Shown: positions 17,848 to 28,223, counted from the stretch's first letter. The stretch is 64,000 nt of DNA from Paenibacillus sp. GM2 (GCF_900069005.2 NZ_LN831279.1:1839489-1903488); one strand, 5' to 3'. Numbers and translations are program-made. Notes: generated by a model from the sequence alone, not told the origin.

Positions 17848-18552
17848 TCATAGATTTGATAGCGTTTTAAGGGATGGCTTTGCATCTTCTCTTAATCCTG
17901 GATGCCAATCAAGAATTAACTCGAAGGCATTATTGGCAAATGCATCATATAAATTGTAATCCTGTAATTTATAGACGAATTTTGGTTGTAAGAAATCCAT
18001 TTGTTCTTTTAACAATCTACTATAACCGATCATTCTTCTTGAGGTAATTGAATCAGCATTTCTTTTTGGCGCTTTATCCAAGTCATTATGTAAGAGGACT
18101 AGCCCCTTCTCCATCTTGTCCGTAATGGATGGCTGATCACTCTTATTATTTAATACATTAACATTCAACGATAGATTATAGTCGGGATTCATATCCAGCG
18201 CTCTACGCCAATAGGAAGACCATTCACTTAATTTAATATAATATCGCCCTTGAAAATAACCTCGGATCGTTGGCATCAAGATATGAATAACCGGAGATAG
18301 TTGTTCTTCTTCCTTTATAATGTCCAGCATTCGGAAGTAACCAAGACTGGCTTGCTTCACTTTCTTGTACTTGAATAACCGATTTAATCCGAGCAGCATC
18401 TGATCTAATACTTCATTAATATGCTCCGCAGCTACATGACCGATGCCTAGATCGATGATTAGCCAATTGACTTGTCTGGTTCGATTTACTTCCGATATCA
18501 AACGATGATTAATAAATGCTAGCTCCAGTGTTTTTTTCCACGATCCAAGCAT
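17848..18552 (-). CDS. Degenerate rolling-circle plasmid replication protein (Rep_1-like relic)
   Basis: The 234-residue ORF resembles RepU/pUB110-type Rep proteins in its core (LNRLFKYKKVKQASLGYFRMLDI, about 56-78; GYFQGRYYIKLSEWSSYWRRALDM, about 98-121) and near its end (SRRMIGYSRLLKEQ, about 176-189). Intact relatives have about 300 residues, a Cys-rich segment near the N-terminus and an HxHxH-like metal site. Here the Cys-rich segment is absent, apparently deleted, and the HPHFH-type site reads SPVIH, so only one His remains. It cannot be expected to initiate rolling-circle replication. It keeps a GGAGGCGAGG ribosome site and an uninterrupted frame, so it may still be translated. It sits between tyrS and tyrP, suggesting plasmid passage of the locus. 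Confidence 0.65.
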   Translation of the reverse strand: MLGSWKKTLELAFINHRLISEVNRTRQVNWLIIDLGIGHVAAEHINEVLDQMLLGLNRLFKYKKVKQASLGYFRMLDIIKEEEQLSPVIHILMPTIRGYFQGRYYIKLSEWSSYWRRALDMNPDYNLSLNVNVLNNKSDQPSITDKMEKGLVLLHNDLDKAPKRNADSITSRRMIGYSRLLKEQMDFLQPKFVYKLQDYNLYDAFANNAFELILDWHPGLREDAKPSLKTLSNL

Positions 18553-18582
18553 TCTTAATCCTCGCCTCCATTCTTAAGGGAA

Positions 18583-18608
18583 GAGAATAGCTGATGTCAG
18601 CTATTCTC
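18583..18608 (-). repeat. Hairpin over the tyrS stop codon
   Basis: GAGAATAGCTGA and TCAGCTATTCTC form a perfect 12-base stem with a two-base loop. It overlaps the tyrS stop and ends 31 bases before the rep-like ATG. There is no strong T run, so partial termination or 3'-end protection is more likely than complete termination. Confidence 0.6.
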
Positions 18609-19866
18609 CGAGTTTAACGAGGTTGTAGTTCTTCTTGCCCTTACGGATAATAATGAAGCGTCCTTCGAAGGAGTTGTCCACTGTTACATTCATTTCGGTA
18701 TCCGAAATCTTCTCACCATTCAGAGAAATAGCTCCGCTCGTAATATCTTCGCGTGCTTGACGCTTGGATGGTTCAATTCCCAGATCCACGAGCCAGTCTA
18801 CGATATTCTTTGCTTCCTTGGAAGCGTGGAATGTTGGCATTTCTTTAAATCCTTGTTCAATTTCATCTGCGGTCAGCGACTTGATATCGCCACTGAACAA
18901 TGCTTCTGTGATCTTCTTCGCTTGGGCCAGCGCTTCTTCGCCGTGTACAAATTTCGTCATCTCTTCAGCCAACACACGTTGTGCTTCACGTTTATGAGGT
19001 TCAGTTTGTACTTTCACTTCAAGAGCATCGATCTCTTCCTTCGTTAAGAAGGTGAAGAATTTCAGGTATCTAATGACATCCCGGTCATCTTGGTTCGCCC
19101 AAAACTGGAAGAATTCAAATGGAGTCGTCTTGTTCGGATCGAGCCAGATGGCCCCGCCGGCTGTCTTGCCAAATTTCGTTCCGTCTGCCTTCAGCATCAG
19201 TGGAATCGTTAAGCCGAAGGCTTTCGCTTCAGGTCCTTCCTTCTTACGGATCAAATCAAGTCCGCTTGTGATGTTGCCCCATTGGTCAGCACCGCCGATC
19301 TGTAATTGCACATCCTCATTCTTAAATAAATGAAGGAAGTCGATCGACTGCAGGATCTGGTACGAGAACTCTGTGAAGGAAATTCCCGAATCGAGACGGC
19401 TAGCTACAATATCTTTGGCCAGCATCGTGTTGACGCTAAAGTTCTTCCCAAAGTCACGAAGGAAGTCCAGGATAGTAATATCCTTCGTCCAATCGTAGTT
19501 GTTCACCATGCGAAGACCCGTGTCGCCCTCGTTCAGGAAAAGCTTCTTCATTTGTGCAGTCAGAGCATCCACGTTGTTCTGTACCTGATCCATCGTCTGC
19601 AATGTACGCTCTGTAGTGCGTCCGCTCGGATCACCGATTGTACCTGTCGCACCGCCGATCAGAATAACGGGACGATGTCCTGCGAGCTGAAATCTTTTCA
19701 ACATCATAAATGGAATCAAGTGGCCTATATGCATACTGTCACCGGTAGGATCAACACCACAGTACAATGAAATCGATTTTTCGCTTGTTAGTTTACGCAA
19801 TCCTTCTGCATCTGTCTGTTGATTAATGGCACCGCGCCATTCCAATTCATCGATAATGTTCATCAT
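18601..19866 (-). CDS. tyrS: Tyrosyl-tRNA synthetase (TyrS type)
   Basis: The 421-residue class I synthetase has the HIGH motif at 46-49 (SMHIGHLIPF), the KMSKS-equivalent KFGKT near residue 232, the tyrosine-binding CGVDPTGDS stretch at 36-44, and an S4 RNA-binding domain at the C-terminus (about 355-418). The length is standard. It charges tRNA-Tyr. In lactic acid bacteria a dedicated tyrS opens the tyramine cluster and is thought to signal tyrosine supply; here it likewise heads the locus behind a T-box leader. Whether the genome has a second tyrS cannot be told from the window. Confidence 0.95.
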   Translation of the reverse strand: MMNIIDELEWRGAINQQTDAEGLRKLTSEKSISLYCGVDPTGDSMHIGHLIPFMMLKRFQLAGHRPVILIGGATGTIGDPSGRTTERTLQTMDQVQNNVDALTAQMKKLFLNEGDTGLRMVNNYDWTKDITILDFLRDFGKNFSVNTMLAKDIVASRLDSGISFTEFSYQILQSIDFLHLFKNEDVQLQIGGADQWGNITSGLDLIRKKEGPEAKAFGLTIPLMLKADGTKFGKTAGGAIWLDPNKTTPFEFFQFWANQDDRDVIRYLKFFTFLTKEEIDALEVKVQTEPHKREAQRVLAEEMTKFVHGEEALAQAKKITEALFSGDIKSLTADEIEQGFKEMPTFHASKEAKNIVDWLVDLGIEPSKRQAREDITSGAISLNGEKISDTEMNVTVDNSFEGRFIIIRKGKKNYNLVKLGE

Positions 19867-19904
19867 TGTAGTTCATCTCCCTGGTGAATTTTAAGTTTAG
19901 AAAA

Positions 19905-20174
19905 TAAAAAAATCGTCTCCTAGTCTATTGTAGACATAGGGACGATTTATTAACCGTGTTACCACCCACATTGCATCAATGGCGCTGCAGTTCACCATTA
20001 ATACCACTCGTAGCAATGATATCGATTGCCAGTCCGCTTAGCATTACCTAAGGTACTCCGGAGTGTAATTCGCAAAGTTTTGTATGACCAGGTCGCATCA
20101 ACCCCTGGCTTTCTGAACAGTGACAAACTTGCTACTTCGCTCTTTCATCGTGCATCCAATATTAGATTACAGCA
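19905..20174 (-). ncRNA. T-box riboswitch leader of tyrS
   Basis: On the minus strand the leader holds the T-box sequence GTGGGTGGTAACACGG (within 19951-19970), followed by a terminator stem with AAATCGTCCC and GGAGACGATTT arms and a T7 run (about 19905-19949). Upstream is a Stem I region containing GATGAAAGAGCGAAGTAGC. A TAC triplet at 20065-20067, followed by A within GAATTACACTCC, is a plausible Tyr specifier. Uncharged tRNA-Tyr would pair with the T-box and favour readthrough into tyrS. Confidence 0.92.
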
Positions 20175-20203
20175 ATCATAGTGCTAATAAATTTCTTTGT
20201 CAA
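20175..20203 (-). promoter_or_regulatory. Sigma-A promoter of the T-box-tyrS transcript
   Basis: On the minus strand TTGACA (20198-20203) and TATGAT (20175-20180) are 17 bases apart, directly upstream of the T-box leader. Confidence 0.8.
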
Positions 20204-20664
20204 CACTTTAATTTCATTTTTTTTCAGGGGAATATTCCTGTATCCAAATTATACTGGCCATGATCTGTATTATTTGCATCACTAGAAATAGGTGGCTGGA
20301 AAGGAAAAATCGAAGCTTTTGGATACAGTCGCTATACATATTAAATTTCTTATATTTAATGATATTAATGATATTTTCTCTCGCTTATTGTTACATTGCT
20401 TAGCTGGGCCATCTTTGTCGACGAAACCTTGATATTACAGCTACTTCCTGTAACGTAGGTTTCTGAAATGACCCTTGAATTAACACCGGTGATCATGGCC
20501 ACAAAGACAGCTGCCCAAAATCATCCCCGCTAACTGCATAATTAATAAAAATTCGTACTTCAGAAAAAATATTGATCGGATTTACAGACTAAATACGGCC
20601 GGAAAGCGGCTATTATTTCTTTATAGACTCGTTAATTTGATCATTCTCTCGTACAGCAATTTGA
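20204..20664. other. Non-coding gap between tyrS promoter and gerB-type gene
   Basis: AT-rich sequence between divergent transcription units. No ORF with a ribosome site, strong hairpin or known RNA element was recognised on either strand. Confidence 0.5.
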
Positions 20665-20694
20665 TGCATATTTTGGTGAATAATGCTCAAGCTA
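20665..20694 (+). promoter_or_regulatory. Candidate sigma-G promoter of gerB-gerA-gerC
   Basis: TGCATA (20665-20670) and CAAGCTA (20688-20694) are 17 bases apart; the second matches five of seven sigma-G -10 positions. It lies 54 bases before the gerB-type start. Weak by sequence alone, supported by the gene type. Confidence 0.4.
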
Positions 20695-20748
20695 TATTAA
20701 ACCAAAGTCGGCTAAATATTGAATTCGATTGCTATGGAGTGAGTTCTT

Positions 20749-21843
20749 GTGGACAAAACGGGCGGTAAAGTTGGGATTACCCAGGTCATTATGGTCATCA
20801 TGCTCTTCAACGGATTGCTAAGCCACGTTATCGTTAATCCTATCCTGCTCGATGCTTCCCGCAGGGATTCCTGGATATCGCTACTGTTCACAGGTATTCT
20901 CTATGTCCCCTGGTCTGTCCTGATTGTCTATATTATGAGGAAATCCGGGAGACAGCATCTTCAGGAATGGCTTGCAAAGAAGACCCGCCCCTTCTTATCT
21001 TGGGTCATGCTGGTTCCTGTCGTTCTGCTGCTATTTATTATCGGAAATATGACAGTGACACAGACTACGGTGTGGACGGTATCTAATTATTTGCCGGCCA
21101 CTCCACAAACCTTAATTATTATCGGCTTGATTATAGTCTGCCACTATACAGCCAAGCATGGGATTACCGCTATCGCTATCGGTTCAGGTATTCTACTGCC
21201 TGCGGTGCTTGTTCTTGGTTACTTTGTGGCGATTGCAAACATGCCGGAGAAGGATTGGTTATTGCTGCTGCCTGTTTTTGAAAATGGCTGGAAGCCTATC
21301 GCCAACGGAATGATTTATGCCGGAGGGGCATTAAGCGAGATTTTTCTAATTCTGTTGCTCCAGCATCGTCTAAAGTCAACGATGAAGCCCTGGCAAATCA
21401 TGCTTCTGGCCTCGCTGCTTGTCTATATCTCGCTGGGTCCATTGGTTGGCGGCATCACCGAATTCGGCCCGACGGAATCCGCGAAGCAGATGGTATCTCC
21501 TTATGAGCAGTGGCGGCTAGTGAAGCTAGGAAACTATGTTGAGCATGTTGACTTTCTATCTGTGTTCCAGTGGTTATCCGGAGCGACGATTCGCATCAGC
21601 CTGGCTCAGTTCCTAATTGCGGATTTATTTGCACATCGGAATCCCCAATTACGCAATCGGATCATTACGTTAATCACAACGATTTACCTCGTATTGGCGG
21701 TTGCTCTCCAAAGATACAATACGTTCTATTTGGGGCTGTTCAAATTGGTTCTTATCACCACACTTATCCTTGCTGTTGTCTTAACCGTCAGTTGGGCGGT
21801 CATCGCCCGGTTCGCCAAACCTGCCAAGGAGGAGACATCATGA
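20749..21843 (+). CDS. Spore germination permease, GerAB/GerKB family
   Basis: The 364-residue protein starts at a GTG (VDKTGGKVGITQVIMVIML) with GGAG nearby. It has about ten predicted helices and the GerAB-family layout, with the conserved segment VSPYEQWRLVKLGNYVEHVDFLSVFQW near residues 246-272. It would be the B subunit of a germinant receptor. It opens the order gerB-gerA-gerC, which differs from the classical A-B-C order and from the locus at the left edge. Confidence 0.9.
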   Translation: MDKTGGKVGITQVIMVIMLFNGLLSHVIVNPILLDASRRDSWISLLFTGILYVPWSVLIVYIMRKSGRQHLQEWLAKKTRPFLSWVMLVPVVLLLFIIGNMTVTQTTVWTVSNYLPATPQTLIIIGLIIVCHYTAKHGITAIAIGSGILLPAVLVLGYFVAIANMPEKDWLLLLPVFENGWKPIANGMIYAGGALSEIFLILLLQHRLKSTMKPWQIMLLASLLVYISLGPLVGGITEFGPTESAKQMVSPYEQWRLVKLGNYVEHVDFLSVFQWLSGATIRISLAQFLIADLFAHRNPQLRNRIITLITTIYLVLAVALQRYNTFYLGLFKLVLITTLILAVVLTVSWAVIARFAKPAKEETS

Positions 21844-23321
21844 GCGAACAGCACAACCAAACCTCGGTCTGGACCAAGCAGAAGCTGGCCGATTTGTTCG
21901 AGAAGGCCTCCGATGTCCTTCTCCAGTCCTTTCATTTTCAGGACCAGGGGACAACTTGTGAGATTATGCTTATTTATTCCGGGGGACTTTGTGACGGTGC
22001 GCAAATTGTGCATACGGTGATTCCGGAGCTGAACCAAATGTTCAAGGGCGATCACTTTCAGAACTTGCTAGAGGACAAGGCTGTTGGCGCTCTGCCATTG
22101 ATTCCTTTCAGCAAGGAGGTGTCCGAGGAAGAGATCGTTGACTCCATCTTTGAGGGCGATCTGCTGATCTCCTTTACGGATAGTAATGATCTGTTCAAGC
22201 TGAATATCAGCAACCTGCCGGAACGTTCTCCGGAAGAATCCAGTACCGAGATTTCCATTAAAGGGCCGAAGGATGGATTTGTTGAGGCATACGCCACAAA
22301 CATCGCTCTGGTTCGCAAGCGGATCCGCAGCACCTCGTTGTGCTGCGAGACGCTTATGGTGGGAAGACGAACAAGAACAAAGATCGCTTTGATGTATATA
22401 GACGATATTATTTCACCGAAAATTCTGAAAGAAGTTAAGCACCGAATCGTTAAGATTGGTGTCGATGGACTCTTCAGCGTCAATCAGCTTGAGGAAGCTC
22501 TATCCGATGTGAAATACCCGATTTTCCCGTTACTGGACACCACGGGCAGACCCGATTATGCCGTAAATGCTCTTCTTGCCGGAAGATTTGTCATCATTGT
22601 AGACGGGAACCCGCTCGCTCTCATTGGTCCCGCCACCTTCGGACTTATCTTGAAATCACCTGAGGATGTTCATTTTGGTTTTCAATATGTCTCCTTTGTC
22701 AGATTAATCCGACTGTTCAGCTTTTGGATGTCGATTCTCTTGCCTGGCCTGTGGGTCGCCCTGACCGCATTCCATCAGGACCAGATTCCGTTCCAGCTGA
22801 TGGCAACCATCGCCTCTTCGCGCCAGGGGCTCCCTTTCTCTGCACAGTTGGAGATGTTCATTCTGCTGCTCCTATTAGAGATTTTCCGCGAAGCAGGTGT
22901 ACGGCTCCCTACCTCAATTGGACAGACATTGACGGTGATTGGGGCGCTCGTTATCGGAGATGCGGCGATCCGGGCGGGATTGGTCTCTCCTTCTGTCGTT
23001 GTGGTTGGATCGATTACAGCGGTGATGGGAGTCACACTGGTCAATCAATCGTTGAGTTCCATCGTCAGCGTGCTGCGTTTTGTAATCTTCCTGATCTGCT
23101 CTTTTGTCGGGATGTACGGGCTTATTCTATCGATGCTGCTGCTCTTGTTCTATATGTCCAGGCTCAAGTCATTTGGCATCCCTTATCTCATGCCGATATC
23201 CCCACTTAATTTCAAGGACCTGTTAAAGAGCTATTTGCGGCTTCCCTGGAGCAAGATGCGCAGTCGTCCAGCCGGGCTGGAACCGATCGACCCAGATCAT
23301 CAGCAGGAAGATGCGCAATGA
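21840..23321 (+). CDS. Spore germination protein, GerAA/GerKA family
   Basis: The ATG at 21840 overlaps the gerB-type stop (ATGA) and has AAGGAGGAG upstream; a longer in-frame start at 21570 would lie entirely inside gerB and is rejected. The resulting 493-residue protein has the soluble N-terminal half with SIKGPKDGFVEAYATNIALVRKR (about 136-158) and the C-terminal membrane region (FVRLIRLFSFWMSILLPGLWVAL onward). It is the A subunit of this receptor. Confidence 0.93.
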   Translation: MSEQHNQTSVWTKQKLADLFEKASDVLLQSFHFQDQGTTCEIMLIYSGGLCDGAQIVHTVIPELNQMFKGDHFQNLLEDKAVGALPLIPFSKEVSEEEIVDSIFEGDLLISFTDSNDLFKLNISNLPERSPEESSTEISIKGPKDGFVEAYATNIALVRKRIRSTSLCCETLMVGRRTRTKIALMYIDDIISPKILKEVKHRIVKIGVDGLFSVNQLEEALSDVKYPIFPLLDTTGRPDYAVNALLAGRFVIIVDGNPLALIGPATFGLILKSPEDVHFGFQYVSFVRLIRLFSFWMSILLPGLWVALTAFHQDQIPFQLMATIASSRQGLPFSAQLEMFILLLLLEIFREAGVRLPTSIGQTLTVIGALVIGDAAIRAGLVSPSVVVVGSITAVMGVTLVNQSLSSIVSVLRFVIFLICSFVGMYGLILSMLLLLFYMSRLKSFGIPYLMPISPLNFKDLLKSYLRLPWSKMRSRPAGLEPIDPDHQQEDAQ

Positions 23322-24478
23322 GTACGGTTAGATGCAAGCTCCTGCTGCTGGCGAGTGTGATTCCTATTTTTTTGCTAACGTCCTGCTGGAACTCCAAGGA
23401 TATTCAGAACATGGCCTATGTAACCGCGATAGGGTTTGATTATAAAGATGGAAAATATGTTACGTATGTTCAGGTGCTTAATTTCGCCAACGTAGCCAAG
23501 TCCGAGACCAATTTGTCGGGAAAAAACGTGCCTACCTGGATTGGCAAAGGAGAAGGTTCGACGGTAACCCAGTCCCTCAACTCGATCTATTCAACAGCTC
23601 AGCTCAGGGTGTTCTGGGGACATGTGAAGGCCATCGTCTTTAGTGATGAGTTTCTTAAGGATGGAGAACGAATTCGATCCTCATACGATTTCGTCAATCG
23701 TTATCGGGAAATTCGATATAACATTCCTGTATACGGAACCCGGGAGTCGATGCGGGATATTTTCGCAATGAAATCGAATTTGAACATTTCTCCGCTTCAG
23801 ACATTAATGGAATCTCCCGAGATGACTTATTCGCAGCGGTCAAGCATCATGCCACTACACGGTTATAAGCTCGTAGCTCTTATTAATGAGCCTGCGGGGG
23901 CTCCGCTTCTTCCTTCACTAGCGATTGATCATCAAGCATGGACGGAAGACACAGATCAGAAGCCAATGTTCAAAATTGATGGCGCTTATTTCTTCAAGGG
24001 TACTGTGGCCAAAGACTGGTTCTCCGAAGATGATCTGCAAGGCTACCGCTGGATGCAAAAGAAATTGCAGCGCTCGATCATCGACATTCCGAATGATATC
24101 GAACCTGAAGCGGCGATTGTACTTGAGAATCCCAAAAGCGAGGTTCATCATGTTGTCCGGAATGGGCACGTCAATTTCACGATCAAATTGAAACTGAACG
24201 CTTACGTAGATGAACTCCGGCGTAATCTTAAGAAGCAGGAAATCGAGCAAATGGCCGCTCAGGCCATCGAAAAGCAGATTAGACATACCTTTATGAAGGG
24301 AGTAGCCCGCAAAGTTGATATCTTCAACCTTACCGAGTGCCTGTATCGTGAAAATCCGAAGAAATGGCGGGAGTTGGAATCGGAAGGCGGGTTTATGATC
24401 GACAAAGAATCGCTAGTGAACGTCAAGGTCCATGTAAAGCTGCAGCATAGCGGAAAATATAAGCTAAGAGTAGATTAA
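23318..24478 (+). CDS. Spore germination lipoprotein, GerAC/GerKC family
   Basis: The 386-residue protein starts with a lipoprotein signal peptide ending in LLTSC (Cys24), followed by WNSKDIQNMAYVTAIGFDY, the typical opening of Ger(x)C proteins. The gene overlaps gerA by four bases, so the three subunits are translationally coupled. It would be anchored to the outer face of the spore inner membrane as the C subunit. Length is normal for the family. Confidence 0.93.
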   Translation: MSTVRCKLLLLASVIPIFLLTSCWNSKDIQNMAYVTAIGFDYKDGKYVTYVQVLNFANVAKSETNLSGKNVPTWIGKGEGSTVTQSLNSIYSTAQLRVFWGHVKAIVFSDEFLKDGERIRSSYDFVNRYREIRYNIPVYGTRESMRDIFAMKSNLNISPLQTLMESPEMTYSQRSSIMPLHGYKLVALINEPAGAPLLPSLAIDHQAWTEDTDQKPMFKIDGAYFFKGTVAKDWFSEDDLQGYRWMQKKLQRSIIDIPNDIEPEAAIVLENPKSEVHHVVRNGHVNFTIKLKLNAYVDELRRNLKKQEIEQMAAQAIEKQIRHTFMKGVARKVDIFNLTECLYRENPKKWRELESEGGFMIDKESLVNVKVHVKLQHSGKYKLRVD

Positions 24479-24488
24479 AAAGACCTAT

Positions 24489-24553
24489 GAAAGAGCATTC
24501 GGTTTGTCTGCCAGGCTAGTATACACCTGCGGACCATACTTGAATGCTCTTTC
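24489..24553 (+). terminator. Long-loop inverted repeat after gerC
   Basis: GAAAGAGCATTC and GAATGCTCTTTC are perfect complements separated by about 41 bases. It begins 11 bases after the gerC stop. The T content after the right arm is moderate, so terminator function is likely but not certain. Confidence 0.5.
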
Positions 24554-24639
24554 TAATTTCGAACGATCACGTTTACCCCATAAGGTGTTCATTTGTTGAA
24601 CCCGCCTTGTGATCTGTTCCGCCTCATCGGCCTCTACGA

Positions 24640-25000
24640 GACTAGGTACGCACTCTAACGAGCCGTGTACCTTGCTCCCCACTCTAACGAAACTGGGTAT
24701 CGTTATTTCTAGCTATATTCCCTTGCTTCGCACTCTAGCGAAACAGTGTGTCGTTATTTAGCCAATTGCCTTGCTCCCCACTCTAACGAGCCGTATACCT
24801 TGCTCCCCACTCTAACGAAACTGGGGATCGTTATTTAGCTATATTTGCCTTGCTTCAGATTCTAACGAAACTGGGGATCGTTATTTGGCCCAAAAAGCCA
24901 TGTTCACACCCTTTCTCGAACGAATAGCGATCTGTAGTTTCGTTAGATTTTTTTTCGTCTCAATTATGGCCAAATAACGTGTCCCAGTTTCGTTAGCGAA
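24640..25000. repeat. Array of imperfect CTCTAACGAAACTGGG-type repeats
   Basis: At least six copies of a CTCTAACGA(AACTGGG) core occur between about 24652 and 24870, several followed by ATCGTTATTT, and two reverse-oriented copies lie at about 24937 and 24983-24998. The pair 24866-24890 and 24968-24992 forms an inverted repeat with 22 of 25 positions matching. Small reading frames across this block are unlikely to be genes. It resembles the dispersed non-coding repeats seen in Paenibacillus genomes. Confidence 0.75.
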
Positions 25001-25181
25001 TGAGACCGCCACCACACCAGTGAATATGGAGCACCAGCGAATAACGAGCTGTCCAAGCATCAGAGATCTGTTACTAGGGAGTAAACAGGCCTCTTTACAA
25101 TCACAACAAGGATGATCTCCTCGCTGATAGCAGGCTTTCGGCAGCGGCAATCCCTCACCGCGATGCACCCGGCCTTTGATC

Positions 25182-25454
25182 TTACCTGTAAACGATGCCT
25201 AACCCTTCTTGGGAGAAAACATCGTCAAAGGCTGCCAATAAATCGGACGCGTCTTCCCCTTCCGTAATGAACGTAACAAGGTCACCCGACTCAAGTCCCA
25301 GGGAAAGCACACCAAGGATGGATTTCATCGTAACCTTACGGTTGTTGGCTTCTGCGAACACCTCGGATTTGAACTTATTTGCCGTATTGACCAGCGCTGT
25401 GGCCGGGCGGGCATGGATCCCGTCTTCATCGGTAATCTTATAGGTTTTCTGCAT
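25182..25454 (-). CDS. HPr-family phosphocarrier protein
   Basis: A 90-residue HPr protein. H14 in DGIHARPA is the phosphoryl-accepting histidine and S45 in TMKSILGV corresponds to the regulatory Ser46 of Firmicute HPr, so HPr kinase control is possible. It is the last gene of the cellobiose-type PTS operon, 48 bases after the phospho-glucosidase. The general ptsH is normally paired with ptsI, which is absent here, so this looks like an extra HPr dedicated to the operon. Confidence 0.9.
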   Translation of the reverse strand: MQKTYKITDEDGIHARPATALVNTANKFKSEVFAEANNRKVTMKSILGVLSLGLESGDLVTFITEGEDASDLLAAFDDVFSQEGLGIVYR

Positions 25455-25502
25455 TAAAGTTCACTCCTATCCTGATGGATCTATCTAAAATGACGGATCA
25501 AT

Positions 25503-26960
<1,458 letters not shown>

Positions 26961-28211
26961 TTAGTCCTCCTCGTCCAATAATTCCAAATCCTGCTTCACG
27001 GCCTGCTTATCATAAATCTTGAAGAACGGATAGTAGATCACCCAGCTGATCGCAAACAATACCAGTAAGAAAATAAGTCCACGAATCGACTCCGTGACAA
27101 TCCAGCTCAGAATCGGCACCGGCATATACCAGAGCTGGAACGGCTTATGCGGGATCGGCACTAGCCCCATTTTCATCACGATCCAGGTTAGCACGGGCCC
27201 AACGATCCCATTGATCCACATCGGTACCATCAATATGGGGTTAAATGCAATTGGCGCACCAAACACTACCGGTTCATTAATATTGAAAATAGCGGGGATC
27301 AAGGAAGCTTTGCCGATCATTTTCAGCCGCTGTGACTTCGCCATGAAGGCCAGCATAATCACCAGCGCTAATGTAGCCCCACCTCCGCCGATCAGAAATA
27401 TCATGCCTGTCTCATTCGTGAAAATGTTGGTCACAGCACGGCCCGCCTCATAATTGGACTGATTCTCGGCGATTCCGGGCAGAGCGATAGCATTCATAAT
27501 CGGATACATCACCCAACTCGATATTCCAAACGTGTAGAGAAAGGCGAATCCAAGGAAGCAGGTGATTACGAGTCCCCAGAACCCTTGTCCCAGATTGATG
27601 AGCGGATAAAAGATGGAATTCACGATGTCGTACAAGTTGATATTTAATTCAAAGGTGAATAACCAGCCAATCAGAATGATTAAAGTAATCGGTATTAATG
27701 TATTAAACCAGGTGGCTACAAAGTCCGGAATAGCGGAGTCCTCGCCAATGATTTTCCATTTGGCAAATAAATTCATAATCATGCCTACAAATAGTCCGGC
27801 AATCAGAGCGGCAATCATGCCCGGCGTACCAAAGGAGTTGAGATCAAAGCTAATCCTCCCCTCTTCGGTGATCATAGGGAACACCAAGATCATAAAGAAT
27901 GCCAGACCGGCAAGCCCGGCTTGTTTGGAAATCCCTTTATGACCTTTATTGTTCATCACAGCTTCCGGAATTAAATACGCCAGAAACAGCGAGAACAAAC
28001 CAAACGAGAAGGTACTAAGCAGTGAGAAATCGGGAAAGCCCTTCCAATAATCTTTGACAATAGACAAAATGGTGGCGAATGAACCGATGAATACCATTGG
28101 CATCGCGGCTAACATCGAGCTTTGGACAGATGCAACCCATGGGTTCTTTGCAAATGCATTCACCTTTGGCGCAAAAACATCTGTCATCCATGACATCAAC
28201 TTATCCAGCAT
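26961..28211 (-). CDS. PTS lactose/cellobiose-family EIIC permease
   Basis: The 416-residue membrane protein has eight to ten predicted helices. The loop NINEPVVFGAPIAFNPILMVPM (about 309-330) is the signature of EIIC proteins of the lactose/cellobiose class, carrying the conserved Glu near the sugar site. It imports a beta-glucoside such as cellobiose or a lichenan oligomer while phosphorylating it. GGGAGGGG precedes the ATG. The gene sits between the IIA and GH1 genes. Confidence 0.93.
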   Translation of the reverse strand: MLDKLMSWMTDVFAPKVNAFAKNPWVASVQSSMLAAMPMVFIGSFATILSIVKDYWKGFPDFSLLSTFSFGLFSLFLAYLIPEAVMNNKGHKGISKQAGLAGLAFFMILVFPMITEEGRISFDLNSFGTPGMIAALIAGLFVGMIMNLFAKWKIIGEDSAIPDFVATWFNTLIPITLIILIGWLFTFELNINLYDIVNSIFYPLINLGQGFWGLVITCFLGFAFLYTFGISSWVMYPIMNAIALPGIAENQSNYEAGRAVTNIFTNETGMIFLIGGGGATLALVIMLAFMAKSQRLKMIGKASLIPAIFNINEPVVFGAPIAFNPILMVPMWINGIVGPVLTWIVMKMGLVPIPHKPFQLWYMPVPILSWIVTESIRGLIFLLVLFAISWVIYYPFFKIYDKQAVKQDLELLDEED

Positions 28212-28223
28212 TTTGGCCCCTCC

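Noticed and set aside
21570..21839. Upstream start extending the second gerA-type gene by 90 codons
   Set aside because: The extension lies inside gerB in another frame; the ATG at 21840 has AAGGAGGAG and the usual four-base overlap.
24485..25168. Small frames at 24485-24682 and 24881-25168 on the minus strand
   Set aside because: They run across the repeat block or its edge, have no clear ribosome site and encode low-complexity repeat-derived sequence.
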